From assembly GCA_922989275.2 (NCBI GenBank), contig OV277866.1, positions 35,667,246-35,731,245 of the forward strand: a stretch of DNA of 64,000 bases, read 5' to 3'. The position numbers and the translations under genes were made by a program. This document shows positions 32,439 to 43,998 of the stretch, piece after piece. The stretch's first letter is position 1, and every line of letters begins with the position of its first letter. The notes below the pieces were generated by a model. The model did not search any database and was not told the DNA's origin. It saw only the letters and a list, made by a program, of their open reading frames with translations. Origin of the DNA: Gari tellinella. Its lineage: Eukaryota; Mollusca; Bivalvia; Cardiida; Psammobiidae.

Positions 32439-32646
32439 TACAGTAAAACCTCTCTATTACGACCACTAAATTTTGTTAATTATTAGTGTGTTTACGATAG
32501 GTGACCGCTTAAAGCAAGGTGACAGTGAAACAGAAAGCTCCTTAGGAGCTCTCTGTTTCACTGTCACCTTGCTTTAAGCTGCCACCTCTCTATTATACAA
32601 TCAATTAGCCTTCATTTAGTGGTCGTAATAGCGAGGTTTTACTGTA
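32439..32646. mobile_element. Family F element, full length
   Basis: Terminal repeats of about 32 bp: TACAGTAAAACCTCTCTATT on the left and AATAGCGAGGTTTTACTGTA on the right. Central hairpin CTTAAAGCAAGGTGACAGTG / complement with AGCTCCTTAGGAGCT turn. Confidence 0.88.
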
Positions 32647-33836
32647 TGTACATTCAAAGGATAAAGTGCAGTTCGCTTATATACATGTAATATTACTAAA
32701 TGTGTTCATCTATTGAAGATGCATTGGGGCATATGGCACTGCGACACAAATTATGCCATAATGCGCCGATGAGGTTGTAGGGGTGAAGAGATGAGAAGAT
32801 GAAAATTTCAGGAATTTGATTTTGGCTCATCGCATTCATTGCTAAGCATCGCTCGGATATCAAACTGCCGACCTGTCTTCCTTTTAGTTCTTGGTAGAGG
32901 GGATAATCGCCGTCAAATAAGCAGAACCTTTCTCTATGACAATTTAGCCCTTACAAGGTAGGAAGGTCTCCAGTGCTATCTATCTATTGAATGGTTCGTA
33001 TTCAAACAAATATCGTCGAACACATATTCAAAGTACAATAATTTTCTTCCAGACGCAATATAGACTCAACTAAAAATGTTAAAACATTTATCGATATTTT
33101 TATTTCAAACTTATTTCATTTTAATTTTGAAACACTGATAAACAACGATTCTAAAGCTGACGAAATTATGAAGACTGTCTGTTTTTAACAGACAAAGCAT
33201 AGAAAAGTTGAGAAAAATATTTGAAATGTATAGGGCAGTTTGATCACTATTTATTAGGCAGAGCAGTGGGGTGTAATATATTGCGTCGATTGGTCAAGTA
33301 CTAATTCAAATGCCATTCCTAGTAGGCTAATACTATTCAAAGTAAGACTACTCATTAATAATTGTTTCTTTCAAAATGTATAACTTATTTGATGTTATCT
33401 ACAATACAGTTCAATTCGGAACCATAACAATTTACGACCAACTTACTGATACTGTTTGTTAGTATGTACTTTAACCCATGCACTTAACATCTGTTAAACT
33501 AATTTGGACATGTTTCTGCGTACCTTATGCCTTTTTTCAACAAAAGTGTCTATACTGAACAAATCACTTTCATTGGAAACATTTTGTAGTAAGATTAAAC
33601 ATAGAGTATTTTGCCGTCTGATTAAGCTCCAAACAGTTTGCAACTAATAATTAATCAATCATCAACATTTCAAACGTTTTCTCAATTTTTACAATTTGCT
33701 ATATTGTGTTTGATATAAGTTTCGTTTCACTAAACTGTAAAATTGGAAAAACCACAGTTTTCCTCCAATTATAATCAAATATATATACAAGTGAAGATCT
33801 GTTTTACAACACATTTTAACTAAATTTTTCCTCGTT
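32647..33836. other. Gene-free stretch downstream of sulfotransferase 2
   Basis: About 1.2 kb of A+T-rich sequence; 33600-33645 keeps GCTCCAAACAGTTTGCAAC from an A-type hairpin. No further exon seen. Confidence 0.4.
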
Positions 33837-34931
33837 TCAAAACCATGAAAAATTCTGACCAGCTAACTTAGACAATTTGTCAGTGTGCCATTTAAACCAT
33901 GAACTTAACTTCTGTTCGGCTAAATTAGAAATGTTTCTGGACTGTTTTATCTCTTCTCTTGTAGTCTCGTAACAATTCCCGTAAGTTGTGTTCGGGTCAG
34001 CTTGTATGCACATAGTGTTTTCATGGGTATTGTAGACAAAGTGTTGTTGTTTTATGACATGCCGAATACCGATATGATCTTCTATCTTACTCAATACACT
34101 TAAAGGATCTCTCTCCAGATCCTTACTGTCGATTATGAGAAGCTGGCTTCTATCAAAGTACTGCAGATATCGTGCTAGCGGTACATGATATACCGAGTGA
34201 CGAACAGCAAAACAATCTTCATTGACTTCTTGTGTAACTGGGTTAATTGCACACTTGTAGAAAGAATCTCCGTATTGTCGTTTATTTTCAGACCTGTCAA
34301 ACACAAACTCAGATATTGCCCTTTCTAATGGATTTCTGACCATCAATATTAGTTTGATAGAGCTATTCATGACATGAATACCACGTGGTGTCTCTTCGTT
34401 ATAGAAGTAACTAGGGCTGCTATCGATGGTAATTTGACCCTGATGGCTGTAGGGCATCTGATTCCGGTACCATTCAGTAAATTTGTCCTTCCTGTTTACA
34501 AAGTAGTTGACCTGAAAGCTTTGTTTCCGACGAGTCATAATTTGTGGATGCATAGATAAAAGGTTTGTCAATTCTTTTGTTCTACTTTTATAGCCGCCCG
34601 TAATTATACATCCGGGAAGTGTCTTGCTATATGGAACATCCGTATTGTCTTTGGAAATCTTATACTTACAGATGTCATAAATCGGGTCGTTGTCGTAAAC
34701 ATGGTGGTTGTCGTAAACATCAAGACAATTCCTGTATCGAATCTCACGTACTGCTTCAGCAACCAAATCATCAGAGAATACAAATTTAATTCCGTTATAA
34801 TTGGTTTTATTGTAGACGCCGTACAGAATTCGGTTTTTAGCGGAATTTGATTTCAAGGTCCACACGCAAAAATAACACCCTAGACATAAAACTGTCATAG
34901 TCAAATATTTCCATATCAATTGAACACACAT
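33837..34931 (-). CDS. Heparan sulfate 3-O-sulfotransferase-like paralogue, probably catalytically impaired
   Basis: 364 aa, intronless, type II layout with a membrane segment at about residues 8-26. It aligns end to end with the protein at 7091-8179: the SMHPQIM stretch, MNSSIKLILMVRNPLERAIS (3'-PSB, R199, S207), RHSVYHVPLARYLQYFDRSQ, the Cys pair C308/C320 and FSWF end. Key positions differ: GGYKSRTKEL has R117 where the PAPS loop has Gly and K119 for Arg; Q140 replaces the catalytic Glu; V145 replaces Asp; DSSPSYF has S171 for the Lys of EKSPSYF. The frame is unbroken over 365 codons, so it is either a recent duplicate losing function or a kept pseudoenzyme. Golgi location inferred. Confidence 0.87.
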   Translation of the reverse strand: MCVQLIWKYLTMTVLCLGCYFCVWTLKSNSAKNRILYGVYNKTNYNGIKFVFSDDLVAEAVREIRYRNCLDVYDNHHVYDNDPIYDICKYKISKDNTDVPYSKTLPGCIITGGYKSRTKELTNLLSMHPQIMTRRKQSFQVNYFVNRKDKFTEWYRNQMPYSHQGQITIDSSPSYFYNEETPRGIHVMNSSIKLILMVRNPLERAISEFVFDRSENKRQYGDSFYKCAINPVTQEVNEDCFAVRHSVYHVPLARYLQYFDRSQLLIIDSKDLERDPLSVLSKIEDHIGIRHVIKQQHFVYNTHENTMCIQADPNTTYGNCYETTREEIKQSRNISNLAEQKLSSWFKWHTDKLSKLAGQNFSWF

Positions 34932-34934
34932 CTC

Positions 34935-35215
34935 CTAGTTATGGTCGCGTTGCTTATGAGCAAAACACAGCTTACATGTTTCATACAGAAAGGTTTACTC
35001 TTAGCCTGCTGAAAAATCGCCTGTTTTGAAATTGTGGTCTGTAGATTAAATAGAATTTAGAATTATGCATTTTCATTGAAGAAACGGTAAGAGGAGTATC
35101 AAATAGTTTGTATGTAGATCAGGACGGAGGGAATTGTCTGCGTCTGGTAAAAATCTAAACTGTTGCAAAAACTAGTCAAGGCGTGATCGACAAACAAAGG
35201 CTTTTTACGTACAGT
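34935..35215. other. Upstream region of sulfotransferase 2
   Basis: No promoter element identified. 35095-35160 holds a much eroded hairpin of B type. Confidence 0.35.
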
Positions 35216-35408
35216 TACAGTAAAACTCCGTCTTCATTACCGCTGAAATATATATATAAACTACTGTAATAAAATAAAGCATGTTGATAAAGGCGAAAAA
35301 ACAAGATCCCTGTGGAGGTTTTCTGTTTTACCTTTTCATGCTTTATTGATAGTTTAAGGTTAGTATTTGTATTATTTTGCATGGTCGTAATAAAGACAGT
35401 CTACTGTA
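35216..35408. mobile_element. Family F element abutting A
   Basis: TACAGTAAAACTCCGTC left and GACAGTCTACTGTA right. The next element begins at the same TA. Confidence 0.65.
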
Positions 35409-35651
35409 CAGTGGGGAATACGTTATTCTTTCCCGTTTAAACGAAACGCGAACGCAAAATACTTAAACGTATAAAAGTACAACTTTTGTATAATTCTGAT
35501 AATTCATGTTTATCTCGGTGGCAAACAGTTTTAAGCCTGATCAGACGCCGGGTTACCCGGCGTCTGATCTGGCTCCAGACTGTTTGATATATAGATACTA
35601 GTTTAAGCGTAAACGCGTTTATTGGGAAAGGATACCGTTTTCTCCACTGTA
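35407..35651 (+). mobile_element. Family A MITE, full length
   Basis: Left end TACAGTGGGGAATACG; shares its TA with the F element. Confidence 0.84.
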
Positions 35652-36554
35652 CTCCGCAACCAAGAAAGCCACCGTATCTAGGTATGCCCATTTTTTGTCT
35701 ATAAAGAATTTATGATGCGTGTTAAACAATTGTCACATTGTACCGAGCGTAATTCATCATACGTTAACCTTTCATCAACGTATCGTTTTATTAAACCTTA
35801 CATTGTCTTAATATTCATTTTAAAATCGTTGTCTGCTACATTTAACAGTTTAAATTTTATTATTTTGATTGGACAGAACTTAATCATACAAATGTCAAAC
35901 ATTTTTGGATTGTAAAAGACGTCAAATAACTCGGCGTCTGATCATAATCCAAACTGTTCGCTAAAGAGACTGTCATCAAGGTATGAAGGATAAAGGTAAA
36001 CGGACAATTAGTATCTTGTTGGTATTGAAAGTCATTTGCATAATTTTGACGGACCGTATTACCATGGTAATTTATATTTGTTAGTGCACCAAAGTGCACA
36101 CTGTACAAGTTACACAGACGGAATGGACCAAGATCAAACGCCATTTGAGAGGTGACATTGTATGTCAATATTGGCCGAGTGTATATGTGTCTGTAATTTG
36201 ATGATTGGTTATTCATTATTTATACTGCTTAAGTTCCTAACCCTTCGTAGTCAATCTCTGTTTGTCCGGATATATGTTCGGCGTTATACTTGGTGGTGCA
36301 TGTATGTATGTATGTAGATCTAAATCTCGATCTGTTTGATCGGTATTTTACTTGTGTCTTCTGTTCTGCCTGTTTGTTTTACGTTTTACCTTGAAATATA
36401 TGTTTGTGTTTTTCATACCTGTTCAGGGTTTTAGTATTTGTTTCTTTCATTTTGGTGTTTCATTCATACGCCCGTGTTATTGTATTAACGTTTATGTTTG
36501 TTTGTCAGATGTGTAATTTGGTTTTGAGGTTAAGTCGTACATGTACACGTATGG
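35652..36554. other. Intergenic; eroded B-type hairpin at 35895-35960
   Basis: GTCAAACATTTTTGGATTGT ... CATAATCCAAACTGTTCG. The hydrophobic frame at 36404-36625 has no recognisable family. Confidence 0.35.
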
Positions 36555-36804
36555 TACAGTGGAGAATCTGTTATTCTTTCCCGTTTAAACGCAAACGTAC
36601 GCAAACGCAAAGCGCTAAAACGTAGAAAAGAACAACTTTTTGACAATTCTGATAGTTCATGTTTATCTTGGTGGCAAACAGTTTGAAGCCTGATCAGACG
36701 CCGGGTTACCCGGCGTCTGATCTGGCTCCAAACTGTTTGCACTGCAAATAATAGTTTTAGCGTAATCGCGTTTATTGGGAAAGAATAACACATTCTCCAC
36801 TGTA
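36555..36804 (+). mobile_element. Family A MITE, full length
   Basis: Intact ends. Confidence 0.85.
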
Positions 36805-37012
36805 CGTAGTTTGTGAGCTGACGTTTTAGTGTGGTTATGCACCCACTAACCCCACCCAAGACTAAAACGTGTTCCATGTGTAAAACTCTCGCTTATCCAA
36901 GTCACGAATAGTGAGTTGTCTTTTTATACAAAGTTCTAAGATTTTATTACATCGACAACAGTCTTAAATATCGGTCGTAATCAACATTATGTTGTTCTTA
37001 ATTTAGTTTTCT

Positions 37013-37409
37013 TTAACCCTTCACTCTCATTGACGCTTAAACAGCGCGTTTGCAAATATTTTAGATCATGTTCAGACGCCTCGTAACGTGGCGTCTGATC
37101 AGAACCCAAACTGTTTGACACTCGTATAGAAATTGTGTCAGTCATATTTCCTTAAACCCAGACATGGAGTAATCATGAAAAGTAATCATTACGATTATCG
37201 ATCGATTAACAATTCTCCATTAATCAGGTTAAATCATTAATCATACATTTTTCTGATTACCTTATCATAATTTAATCGATTACTGACAAAAAGGACTGTA
37301 ATCATTTTAATAAGCGTTGAAACGATAAAAAGACAACAAATTGAAGCAGACGACAACGAAACAGTGAAGGTGTAAAATTCTCACGACATATTTGGCAGTG
37401 AAAGGGTTA
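37013..37409 (+). mobile_element. Family B element with an internal TAATC-rich insert
   Basis: TTAACCCTTCACTCTC left; hairpin 37046-37120; right end GGCAGTGAAAGGGTTA. The segment 37165-37310 is a self-complementary TAATCA/TGATTA-rich insert not seen in other B copies. Confidence 0.75.
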
Positions 37410-37890
37410 CAGTGCAGAATCTGTTATTCTTTCCCGTTTAAACGCAAACGTACGCAAACGCAAAACACTAAAACGTAGAAAAGTACAACTTTTGGACAAT
37501 TCTGATAATTCATGTTTATCTTGGTGGCAAATAGTTTGGAGCCTGATATTTGGCAGTGAAAGGGTTACAGTGGATAATCTGTTATTCTTTCCCGTTTAAA
37601 CGCAAACGTACGCAAACGCAAAACACTAAAACGTAGAAAAGTTCAACTTTTGGACAATTCTGATCATTCATGTTTATCTTGGTGGCAAATAGTTTGGAGC
37701 CTGATATTTGGCAGTGAAAGGGTTACAGTGGATAATCTGTTATTCTTTCCCGTTTAAACGCAAACGTACACAAACGCAAAACACTAAAACGTAGAAAAGT
37801 ACAACTTTTGGACAATTCTGATAATTCATGTTTATCTTAGTGGCAAATAGTTTGGAGCCTGATATTTGGCAGTGAAAGGGTTACATGTAT
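37391..37890 (+). repeat. Three tandem copies of a 158-bp B-end/A-half chimera
   Basis: TTTGGCAGTGAAAGGGTTAC recurs at 37391, 37549, 37707 and 37865, exactly 158 bp apart. Each unit is the last 17 bp of B followed by the left half of A up to AGTTTGGAGCCTGATA. The third is followed by a fourth copy of the B end and TTGCACTGTA. Confidence 0.93.
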
Positions 37891-38338
37891 TGTGTGATAA
37901 TAACGTCTTTTTGCACTGTATGCGAGTCCAGAAAAAACAACCCAGACAAGGTTGTCTTTAGAAATATATTTAATCTCCCGCAAAGACCTGTGTCAATACG
38001 ATAAAAACTTGTCTAGCGCTTTTTTCTTCAGACAAGGCTGCAAAACAGTCTTTGACTTTTAATCCTGGAACTACCAACGCGCCACATAGCATAAATTTAA
38101 AACACTTTTGATCCTGATCAGGCACCAAACAACCCGACGTCTGAACAGAATCCAAACTGTTTGACATTTGCGTCGATCTTTTTTTAGTTAATATGCTGTA
38201 TGCATAGACAAAATTTAATCTTTATCAGAATATAATTTAGCGGGGAACGGGGAACGGGTTAATCCCCTCTTAACATTCAGTAGCACATACTGTGAAATGA
38301 GCTTCCATGTCCCGAACTAATACAGCATTTGTTTCTAG

Positions 38339-38587
38339 TACAGGGAAGAATATGCTATTCTTTTCCGACAAACGCGTTAAGGCTAAAATCAATGGCGTTC
38401 ACTGCAAACAGTTTGGAGCCAGATCAGACGCCGGGTAACCCGGCGTCTGATCAGGCTCCAAACTGTTTGCCACTCAGATTTAAATAAATTGTTCGAAATT
38501 GAATAAGAAGTATTTTTTTCATTGATTGCATTGCCTTTGTTTATGGTTTGCGTTTTGAAACGGGAAAGAATGGCATCCCCCACAGTA
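38339..38587 (-). mobile_element. Family A MITE, diverged
   Basis: TACAGGGAAGAATATGC left and CATCCCCCACAGTA right; hairpin intact at 38404-38470. Confidence 0.75.
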
Positions 38588-38639
38588 GTCTGTAGCACAA
38601 GGACGCAATTGTAACCTTCAGCGCTCTATTTATTTGTCG

Positions 38640-38830
38640 TCTGCAAATTAATTTCGTCTGCAACAATTGTAACAAATACTTTATCTACATGTTCGAAATT
38701 AAATAGCATCATATTGTCAAACCATTTGACACCAAATGAGATGCCAAATTACTGTGCGTATCATCTGGATCCAAGCTACTTGTAATATTTATCACATATT
38801 TGCACTTCAGCGCGCAAAAGGTTAATAATG
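38640..38830 (-). mobile_element. Family B element, strongly eroded
   Basis: CGTCTGCAACAATTG, CAAACCATTTGACACC, CATCTGGATCCAAGCTAC, right end CGCAAAAGGTTAA. Confidence 0.4.
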
Positions 38831-39042
38831 CAATTGTTAGAATAGCAAGCTAGTATTTATTTCCCTGGAGAATTTTGCAACTTATTTTTTCAGGCAAACT
38901 ATTTAATTCAAAGCATCCCGTCAGCTTCTTGCTCGAAATGTACAGTACGAACTCTCTTAAGACCTTTACTGCCGTGACGCCATCAAATTCAAACAATTGT
39001 CGACTGCCTTTATCTCTCAAATTCAAAATTTATTATTTTGAC

Positions 39043-39295
39043 TTAACCCTTTACCTGATAGCATTGTTTCTAGTATTGAAGATATGTGACTACTTAAAGC
39101 AGGTTGAAAGTAAAGCAGAATGCGCCCTAAGGCGCATTCTGCTTTACTTTCAACCTGCTTTAAGCTATTAACTGCTAGAATAAGGAAAGTATTTAATATG
39201 ACACATATTCATTACGGTATAATTTGGAACTATTTTCTTCAGCGGATGAATAAAATGAATGTGCTAAAAGTCGCTTCTATAAGGGAAAGGGTTAA
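39043..39295 (+). mobile_element. Family E element, TTAA-flanked
   Basis: TTAACCCTTTACCTG left and AAGGGAAAGGGTTAA right. Perfect core hairpin CTTAAAGCAGGTTGAAAGTA / complement at 39093-39165 with GCGCCCTAAGGCGC turn. Confidence 0.85.
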
Positions 39296-39379
39296 GTATT
39301 GTTATTGGCGGTAAACAGTTAAGATCTTGATCAGTCTATTTGCAAATAACGATTGTATTCGGGGTAAGAGAGTGAACGA

Positions 39380-39560
39380 GTTCACCATTTCACTACCAAC
39401 GGCGCCATAAGGCAACTTTGCAAACAGTTTGAATCCTGATCAGACGCCGGCCTAACGCGGCGTCTGGTCATCATCCTAACTGTTTGACACTCGTATCGAC
39501 TTTTTTTCAGTCAAAACAGCAATAAATCTGATTTAAAACATATTGCAGACGACACTACCA
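39380..39560 (+). mobile_element. Family B element, eroded
   Basis: CATTTCACTACCAACGGCGCC left; hairpin GCAAACAGTTTGAATCCTGA ... TCATCCTAACTGTTTG. Confidence 0.55.
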
Positions 39561-39589
39561 ATTTTCATTTTTGTTTTATATTGAAAATC

Positions 39590-39690
39590 CTTTCAGCAAA
39601 TAGTGTAGACTCTGATCAGACGCCGCACATGCGGCGTCTGATCAGAGTATACACTGTTTGCCTATGTCTCTTGATGCTAGGCACAAATAG
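39590..39690. mobile_element. Family D core hairpin
   Basis: GCAAATAGTGTAGACTCTGA ... AGTATACACTGTTTGC with CGCACATGCG turn; outer ends not clear. Confidence 0.6.
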
Positions 39691-40025
39691 GTTACAACTT
39701 TAGTGAAGGAAGTTAAGTTTTTGCCTGATGTAGGTGTTTAAATTATCTTTTTGGCGACACAATATTTTTACAAATGCCTATTGAGACTATTGTCAGTACG
39801 TATATTTTGAGATAATCATATTACTCTATAGGAACATTACATAATTGTACAGTTGCCTAATTCCTCGCCATCTTAGCGAAAGAGACGTAATAAAACCACG
39901 CGACAGAAGATTCACCGTTATTTTAGATGGAAGCTTGAGGCAACATTAAAGTAAGACACACAGTTCCTTAGCTGTTGGAAGCTGTATGATCTACAATGTA
40001 TTTTTATCTCGCCTTTAAAACTGCC

Positions 40026-40268
40026 TTAACCCTTTCATCGCCAATTTATTTCTGAGTTTTTTACCCCTACACCGTTATTGTGTCGTCTGCTTCAATATTA
40101 TTGTCTGCAATATAATTTCAATGTTAGAATTAAAAGAGTATGACATAAGAAATATCGAAACGGGTGTCAAACAGTTTTGATCCTGATCAGACGCCGCGTA
40201 ACGCGGCGTCTGATCAGAATCAACACTGTTTGCAAATTCGACTTTAGGCGATTCTGGCGATGAAAGGG
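40026..40268 (+). mobile_element. Family B element
   Basis: TTAACCCTTTCATCGCC left and GGCGATGAAAGGG right. Near-perfect hairpin at 40166-40233. Confidence 0.78.
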
Positions 40269-40373
40269 CCCACTGATCGTGACTTGACTGGTGAATGAAT
40301 AGTAGTCTGGTACCCGACCTCTTCACGTATAACCAGGCTAAATGAATAGTCGAACAGCGATGAATCCAGCTAG

Positions 40374-40571
40374 TTTAACTCGTTTACTGCCATTGGCGCC
40401 GAAATGCAACTTTGCAAACAGTTTAAATCCTGACCAGACATTGACCAGGATCAAAACTATTTGATATTCGTTTCGAAATTTCTTCATTCAAAACAGCCCT
40501 TAGGCCGACTTTAAAAATATTGCAGACGACACTACCTTTGCAGACGATATTTTCGCGGTAAGTGGGTTAAA
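40374..40571 (+). mobile_element. Family B element, short hairpin
   Basis: TTTAACTCGTTTACTGCC left and GTAAGTGGGTTAA right; the hairpin turn is reduced to ATTGACC. Confidence 0.65.
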
Positions 40572-40957
40572 GCATACGATCCAACGTGACAGTGAAAGAG
40601 TTAAGTCTAGCCCACCTATACTATAAAGTTAAACTACATACAGGGTCTACAATGTTTGCCATGGTCTTCTTTAGCGGAAACTTTACCTACAATGGTTGCT
40701 TGTACTGTTTCAAGACATATATGAATATGACAAATATTTTTAAACTATTGAATAGTGTATAATACATAAATTATCGACAGAAGATTCGCTTTTGTTACAT
40801 GTATAGACGAACGCTTGAGGCAAGATAAAAGTAAGACACAATGTTTAGAAACTTTTAGATTCTGCATTATCTACGATGTATTTTAAGATGACTTAAATCC
40901 GCGTTAGTATAATAGATGAAGGCTTGAGGCAGAATTAAAGTAAGATACTAGGTACTG

Positions 40958-41207
40958 TACAGGTGAGAATCTGTTATTCTTTCCCGTTTAAACGCAAACG
41001 AAACGCAAACGCAAAACACTTAAACGTAGAAAAGTACAACTTTCGGACACTCTGATAATTCATGTTAATCTTGGTGGCAAACAGTTTGGAGCCTGATCAG
41101 ACGCCGGGTTACCCGGCGTCTGATATGGCTACAAACTGTTTGTAATAGAAATAATAGTTTAAGCGTAAAGGCGTTTATTGGGATAGAATAACGATTTCTC
41201 CACTGCA
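40958..41207 (+). mobile_element. Family A MITE, full length
   Basis: Left end TACAGGTGAGAATCTG; right end TTCTCCACTGCA. Confidence 0.8.
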
Positions 41208-41934
41208 CATATGTATGTTCTACTTTAGTCGTTTAAGGGGATACGCGCGCAAATGAAATTTCTATAAGATTTTTATGAAAAGTTCTGTATATGTTTTTTC
41301 AGACATATCTAAGTGACATGGTAAACAGAAAACCATAGGTTTTTTACTGTTCGATATGGGCGCTTAAAATGTTTAATATTACCATTCTAGACAAAGAGTC
41401 GGCATGCATTTTGTTTGTTTTCTAAAATTATGTAATATAGTAATTGATACAGACACACATTAAAACAATTAAAATGTGATGCTTACTGACAGTATGATAC
41501 AAAGAGTATAGCTTGTTGACCGAAATATTTGCATTTTTCTTAATTGTTTTGGCTCAAATTAAACAAAAAGGCTCACTTTATCAAAATATACTTGTAAAAA
41601 GTTGATAAACCTTCACACTATAAATATGTTATGTGTAAATAATCAGAAAAAAGGTAAAAGAAGTTATAATGCCTCTTTCGAAAACTATATTTCCTTTTAC
41701 ATAACACTAACGGATCCAATGAGTAGGCGGCTTCTGGTGTTACAAATGTAACACAAATAATCACTTTAATCGAAGTCCTAGGTTTTTCCTTAGCCTAATT
41801 AGATAATAGTTTGATGCCTTGTTATTTTCTTCCCTTTCCAGTGTCGTTTCATGTTTTAACCGTTTATCTTTCATGATGAATAAAAACTGTTTGAAATTGA
41901 TGTACCTGCGGCAGGTAAGCGGTACGCATTATTT
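41208..41934. other. Intergenic, nothing recognised
   Basis: About 0.7 kb of A+T-rich sequence with no supported gene or repeat. Confidence 0.4.
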
Positions 41935-42191
41935 CGTTGAGTAGTCCTATACCTGATAGCCTGTTTCTAATTTTGAAAATAGGTGACTACTTAAAACAGG
42001 TTGAAAGTAAAGCAGAATGCGCCTTAGGGCGCATTCTGCTTTACTTTCAGCCTGCTTTAAGCTACCATCTACTAGAATATAGAATATATTTCTTTTATTG
42101 CATATTCATTATAGTACGAATTGGAATTATTTTCTTTGGTGTATGAAATAATTAAGGCGTAAAAAGGCGTATTTATGGGGTAATGGGTTAA
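41935..42191 (+). mobile_element. Family E element
   Basis: CCTATACCTGATAGCC left; perfect hairpin 41990-42062 with GCGCCTTAGGGCGC turn; right end GGGGTAATGGGTTAA. Confidence 0.78.
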
Positions 42192-42317
42192 GTCACCAGC
42201 TGGCGAAATAATTGCACGCGTATCCTCTTTCAACTGTCTTTAGCACCATCTAAGCAGTGTTTCATCAGGATCTACAATGTACACTAATCCTAATGTCTAC
42301 TTTACTGGACACTAGGC

Positions 42318-42561
42318 TTAACCCTTTTATAATTATATTTATCGTGAGCAGTTCACAACTTCGCCGCCATATTGTCGTCCTTTTCAATATTGTTATCTGC
42401 AATATTGTTTCGAAGTTAGATTCAAGGCATATAACTGATGTAATTTCAAAACAGGGGAAATAGTTTTGATCCTTATCAGACGCCGCGTTATGCTGCGTCT
42501 GACCAGGATCAATACAGTTTGTAAATGCGTTTAATGGCGTCATAATGAGTGAAAGGGTTAA
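42318..42561 (+). mobile_element. Family B element, TTAA-flanked
   Basis: TTAACCCTTTTATAATTA left and GAGTGAAAGGGTTAA right; hairpin 42455-42523. Confidence 0.78.
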
Positions 42562-42599
42562 ATGATTTAATGTAGGGATGGCACTGTTTCTGGTAGATC

Positions 42600-42849
42600 T
42601 ACAGTGGAGAAACCGTTATTCTTTCCCGTTTAAACGCAAACGAAACGCAAACGCAATACACTAAAATGTAGAAAATAAATTTTTTTGACAATTCTGACTA
42701 TAGATATTAAGCTGAGTTGCAAACAGTTTGGAGCCTGATCAGACGCCGGGTTACCCGGCGTCTGATATGGCTCTAAACTTTTTGCACTGTAAATAGTAGT
42801 TTTAGCGTAAACGCGTTTATTGGAAAAGAATAACGTTATCTCCACTGTA
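42600..42849 (+). mobile_element. Family A MITE, full length
   Basis: Intact ends; hairpin arm change CTCTAAACTTTTTG. Confidence 0.84.
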
Positions 42850-43084
42850 GTACAATTTACCTAATACTATTAGGCAAAACAAGAACGGTGTCGCAGTAAG
42901 TGACAAATGCCTCCGAGGTGTTTTGTCACAGAAATATATTCATTTGGCTGTAAAATAAAACCATACAACAGGTATGGTACTCCTTGCTGTTTATTTGATG
43001 AATATGTACAAAGAAACAAGCAGCTAGAATTTTAACTATAGTTATGGTTAATGTTTAATTTACTCTATTTGACCTCGAAATGAC

Positions 43085-43306
43085 ATTGACCTTTGTCTGA
43101 CATAGCCCAGCTTGTACTGAGCTCAAGAGCTTCTTGAGTTGAATGCACATGCAAACTATGTAGTTTCTATCACATATAGTTCCAGAGGTATGGTATAATG
43201 TTTCTTTGACCTGTTATTAAAATGACCTTTACCTTTGTCTGACATAACCCAACTTGTTCTGAGCTCACGAGATTCGTCAGTTGAGTACACATGGAAAATG
43301 TGAAGT
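43085..43306 (+). repeat. Tandem repeat, about 138-bp unit (first part)
   Basis: CCTTTGTCTGACATA recurs 138 bp apart at about 43092 and 43230. Each is followed by GAGCTCA(A/C)GAG and a TTGAGT block. Confidence 0.75.
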
Positions 43307-43998
43307 ATAGATAGATTTATTTCGGTAAAAAGTGTACATAACATGGCAAAGCATAATTAAAGCAAAACATTTAAGAGCCATGTAATGCGCACGAGAAACC
43401 AAGGATAACACAAAAAAGGAAAAATATTTTCCTTATTTCCAATGGGTCCTTGATTCTAGTGGCAAGACACAGAGAGTCACGGTAAATTATTATAAATAAG
43501 TATCACAGATAGTATCTTGAATTAAAAGTATCACAGAGATATCATATTGTAATCACTGTTAAGCCCAAAGTTAGTCAGTTTCAGAATGACTATACCATGT
43601 TCACAAATTAACACAGCAGAGTATCAGAACAAATCATAAGAATAATGATAAAATGAAACAAACCTATCTTAATTAACAAATATATATCAGAAGGCAACTG
43701 AATAAAAACTAATCAAGTAAAAAACTTATTCTTTAGCTAACAAAATGATTTTGACATCAAATCTAAATTGAGTGGAGGATTTACTCACTCTTAAATTCTG
43801 AGAAAGACCATTCCACAAGTGAACACCTCTGAAAAGAAATGACTTCTTACCAAAGTTGTTGACTCTAGGAATAGCATAGCATCCATTATCAGTAAAAGTA
43901 AAAGAAAACGAATCCTCTTGAACGCGAATGGCTTTCATGTTAGACCTTGTACAGCGCTTGTGCACAGAGCTTAAATGAATAAAATGATTTATGTATCT
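43307..43998 (-). pseudogene. 5'-truncated non-LTR retrotransposon (RT tail plus 3' UTR)
   Basis: The frame 44001-43726 reads ...VNNFGKKSFLFRGVHLWNGL then SQNLRVSKSSTQFRFDVKII. The FRGVHLWNGLS pattern followed by a Phe-containing helix is typical of the extreme C-terminus of CR1/L2/Jockey-type ORF2 proteins. Downstream on the same strand lies about 400 bp of non-coding sequence ending ACCGAAATAAATCTATCTAT, an AATAAA signal plus TCTA-type tail. The element split a tandem repeat whose units resume at 43999. No RT catalytic motif is present, so it is a dead-on-arrival insertion. Confidence 0.72.

Noticed and set aside
36404..36625. Small hydrophobic membrane protein
   Set aside because: T-rich low-complexity sequence running into a family A copy; no family resemblance.
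36530..36877. Arg-rich 80-130 codon frames such as those across family A copies
   Set aside because: They recur on both strands of dozens of inverted-repeat copies and end at the terminal repeats; best explained by the palindrome.
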